Source: Bacteroidales bacterium (lineage in GTDB: Bacteria > Bacteroidota > Bacteroidia > Bacteroidales > WCHB1-69). Taken from it: a stretch of DNA of 13,393 nt. The notes under the pieces are model-generated. The model worked only from the letters and a program-made list of their open reading frames with translations. It ran no database searches and was not told the DNA's origin. The DNA is taken from the NCBI GenBank assembly GCA_028684405.1, contig JAQUGA010000050.1, forward strand, positions 1-13,393, written 5' to 3'. This document shows positions 12,261-13,393 of this stretch, piece after piece (the stretch's first letter is position 1; every line of letters begins with the position of its first letter). Both the position numbers and the translations under genes were made by a program.

Positions 12261-13393
12261 ATGTTAGGTCTTTTTAAGAAAAACAAAGTTTCTGAACCAT
12301 CTTCGCTAAACAAAATAGCCTTTGAAAAATTCAAAAAGAACAAAACTGGAATTTTCTCTGTATATTTTGTCATTTTCAGTTTATTACTCGCTATATTTGG
12401 GTATTTGATTGTTCCAGACAATACTCCTTATGCCAATCAGCAAATTTTAGAAATATCGCTAAGCAAGCCACTTAGCAAACATCAATTTTTAAAAATGACA
12501 CAAAACAAGCCGCCTCAAAAAGTCTCATTTTTAAAGAGAATAATTTCGGGGAAACCTGAAAATCACAACTTTATCCCCATAACAGATTATAAAATCATTG
12601 GGGATAGCCTTCATTATTCTATCTACAAAATGGAAGCTCCGTACGATAAATTTAGCGTTCATCTGGCGGATGTTTTGTTTGATATTAAAGAGATAAAAAC
12701 AACGGATACAGAATCTTTTGAAGCCATTACTACCGAAGGTAAGATTATTCAAATGAAGACTTCAGATGCTTCCGAACGTATTCAAAAGAAACACATTCTC
12801 ACAAAGCGGTATATTTTTGGAACCGATCGTTATGGCAGAGATGTTTTGAGTCAACTCATTATTGGATCGAGAGTAAGTTTATCGGTTGGTTTTATTTCGG
12901 TCAGCATTGCCTTGCTACTGGGAATATTTCTTGGCGCTATTGCAGGTTATTATCGCGGACTTACAGACGAACTCATCATGTGGTTTATCAATGTGATATG
13001 GTCCATTCCCTCCTTGCTTTTGGTCATTGCCATCAGTTTTGCATTGGGCAAAGGTTTTTGGCAAGTATTTATTGCCATTGGTCTAACAATGTGGGTAGAC
13101 ATCGCCAGAGTGGTTCGTGGCCAAGTGATGAGTTTGCGTGAAAAAGAGTTTGTAGAAGCGGGCAAAGCCTTGGGATTTAGCAACTTCAGAATTATTTTTA
13201 AACATATTTTACCCAATGTCACTGGAACAGTGGCCGTGATTGCTGCCTCCAATTTTGCATCCGCCATCTTGATAGAGTCGGGCTTAAGCTTTCTAGGACT
13301 CGGAGTGCAGCCTCCAATGCCATCTTGGGGAACCATGATTAAAGAAAATTATGGGTTTATCATTTTGGATTACGGCTATTTAGCCATTATTCC
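12261..13393 (+). CDS. Partial ABC transporter permease, DppC/OppC type (C-terminus beyond window)
   Basis: Inner-membrane permease subunit of a dipeptide/oligopeptide-type (or nickel) ABC importer. Open for 377 codons to the right edge. Parts in order: cytoplasmic N-terminus (MLGLFKKNKVSEPSSLNKIA), first membrane segment (about 31-52), a long hydrophilic stretch (about 53-185), the family motif FGTDRYGRD (186-194), then several membrane segments. The EAA loop that contacts the ATPase is present (EAGKALGFSNFRIIFKHILP), as is the ESGLSFLGLGVQPPMPSWG signature near the end. Typical DppC/OppC proteins have only a short segment between the first helix and GTDxxGRD, so the ~130-residue insert is notable; from its position it should be periplasmic. 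An ATG at 12253 is followed at once by a stop, so 12261 is the start. No binding protein or ATPase gene is visible on this side. Confidence 0.93.
   Translation, partial: MLGLFKKNKVSEPSSLNKIAFEKFKKNKTGIFSVYFVIFSLLLAIFGYLIVPDNTPYANQQILEISLSKPLSKHQFLKMTQNKPPQKVSFLKRIISGKPENHNFIPITDYKIIGDSLHYSIYKMEAPYDKFSVHLADVLFDIKEIKTTDTESFEAITTEGKIIQMKTSDASERIQKKHILTKRYIFGTDRYGRDVLSQLIIGSRVSLSVGFISVSIALLLGIFLGAIAGYYRGLTDELIMWFINVIWSIPSLLLVIAISFALGKGFWQVFIAIGLTMWVDIARVVRGQVMSLREKEFVEAGKALGFSNFRIIFKHILPNVTGTVAVIAASNFASAILIESGLSFLGLGVQPPMPSWGTMIKENYGFIILDYGYLAII

Noticed and set aside
12209..12421. 70-codon minus-strand ORF overlapping the peptidase-permease gap
   Set aside because: It is a shadow of the permease start and the divergent promoter region, with no recognisable domain.
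12950..13336. 128-codon minus-strand ORF
   Set aside because: It lies entirely opposite the ABC permease, which has clear family motifs in its own frame. The opposite-strand translation shows no recognisable domain and no promoter.

Overview
The window looks like chromosomal DNA from a member of the Bacteroidota, in the broad Flavobacteria/Cytophaga sense. It is AT-rich. Starts lack strong Shine-Dalgarno sequences and are preceded by A/T-rich leaders. Several starts are preceded by TAnnTTTG-like -7 boxes. The TPR / WD40-like propeller / OmpA protein and the secreted GH20 hexosaminidase with a discoidin-like tail are typical of this phylum. The genus cannot be read from the sequence.

Left end (1-2081), the unusual part. 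A minus-strand gene of unknown function runs off the left edge (582 to 1). Next come two copies of a 330-bp non-coding direct repeat (798-1127 and 1553-1882). They are co-linear with an offset of exactly 755 bp and differ at only two positions by my manual alignment. Between them lies one minus-strand gene of 132 codons (1521-1123) for a small zinc-finger protein, whose stop codon lies inside the left repeat. Each repeat carries two copies of the same 20-bp compound palindrome, 238 bp apart. The arrangement resembles a one-gene mobile or amplified cassette (gene plus one repeat = 755 bp). It does not match a standard insertion sequence, integron attC or CRISPR array, and it is the best candidate here for something undescribed.

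Middle (2082-7454), mostly housekeeping. aspS and cysS form a probable two-gene operon for aminoacyl-tRNA synthesis. It ends at a perfect 32-bp palindrome that probably serves as a bidirectional terminator, because the next gene converges on it. That gene encodes a secreted, cell-envelope TPR-propeller-OmpA protein with the domain order of PorE of the type IX secretion system.

Right part (7725-13393). A secreted beta-N-acetylhexosaminidase (GH20) and cutC lie 16 bp apart and probably form a glycan-related operon. A secreted M20 metallopeptidase of carboxypeptidase S / PM20D1 type converges on them. Divergent from the peptidase, and sharing a short control region with it, is a DppC/OppC-type ABC permease with a long insert after its first membrane segment; it is cut by the right edge. 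Hexosaminidase, peptidase and peptide/solute permease together suggest scavenging of amino sugars and peptides, but this functional link is inference.
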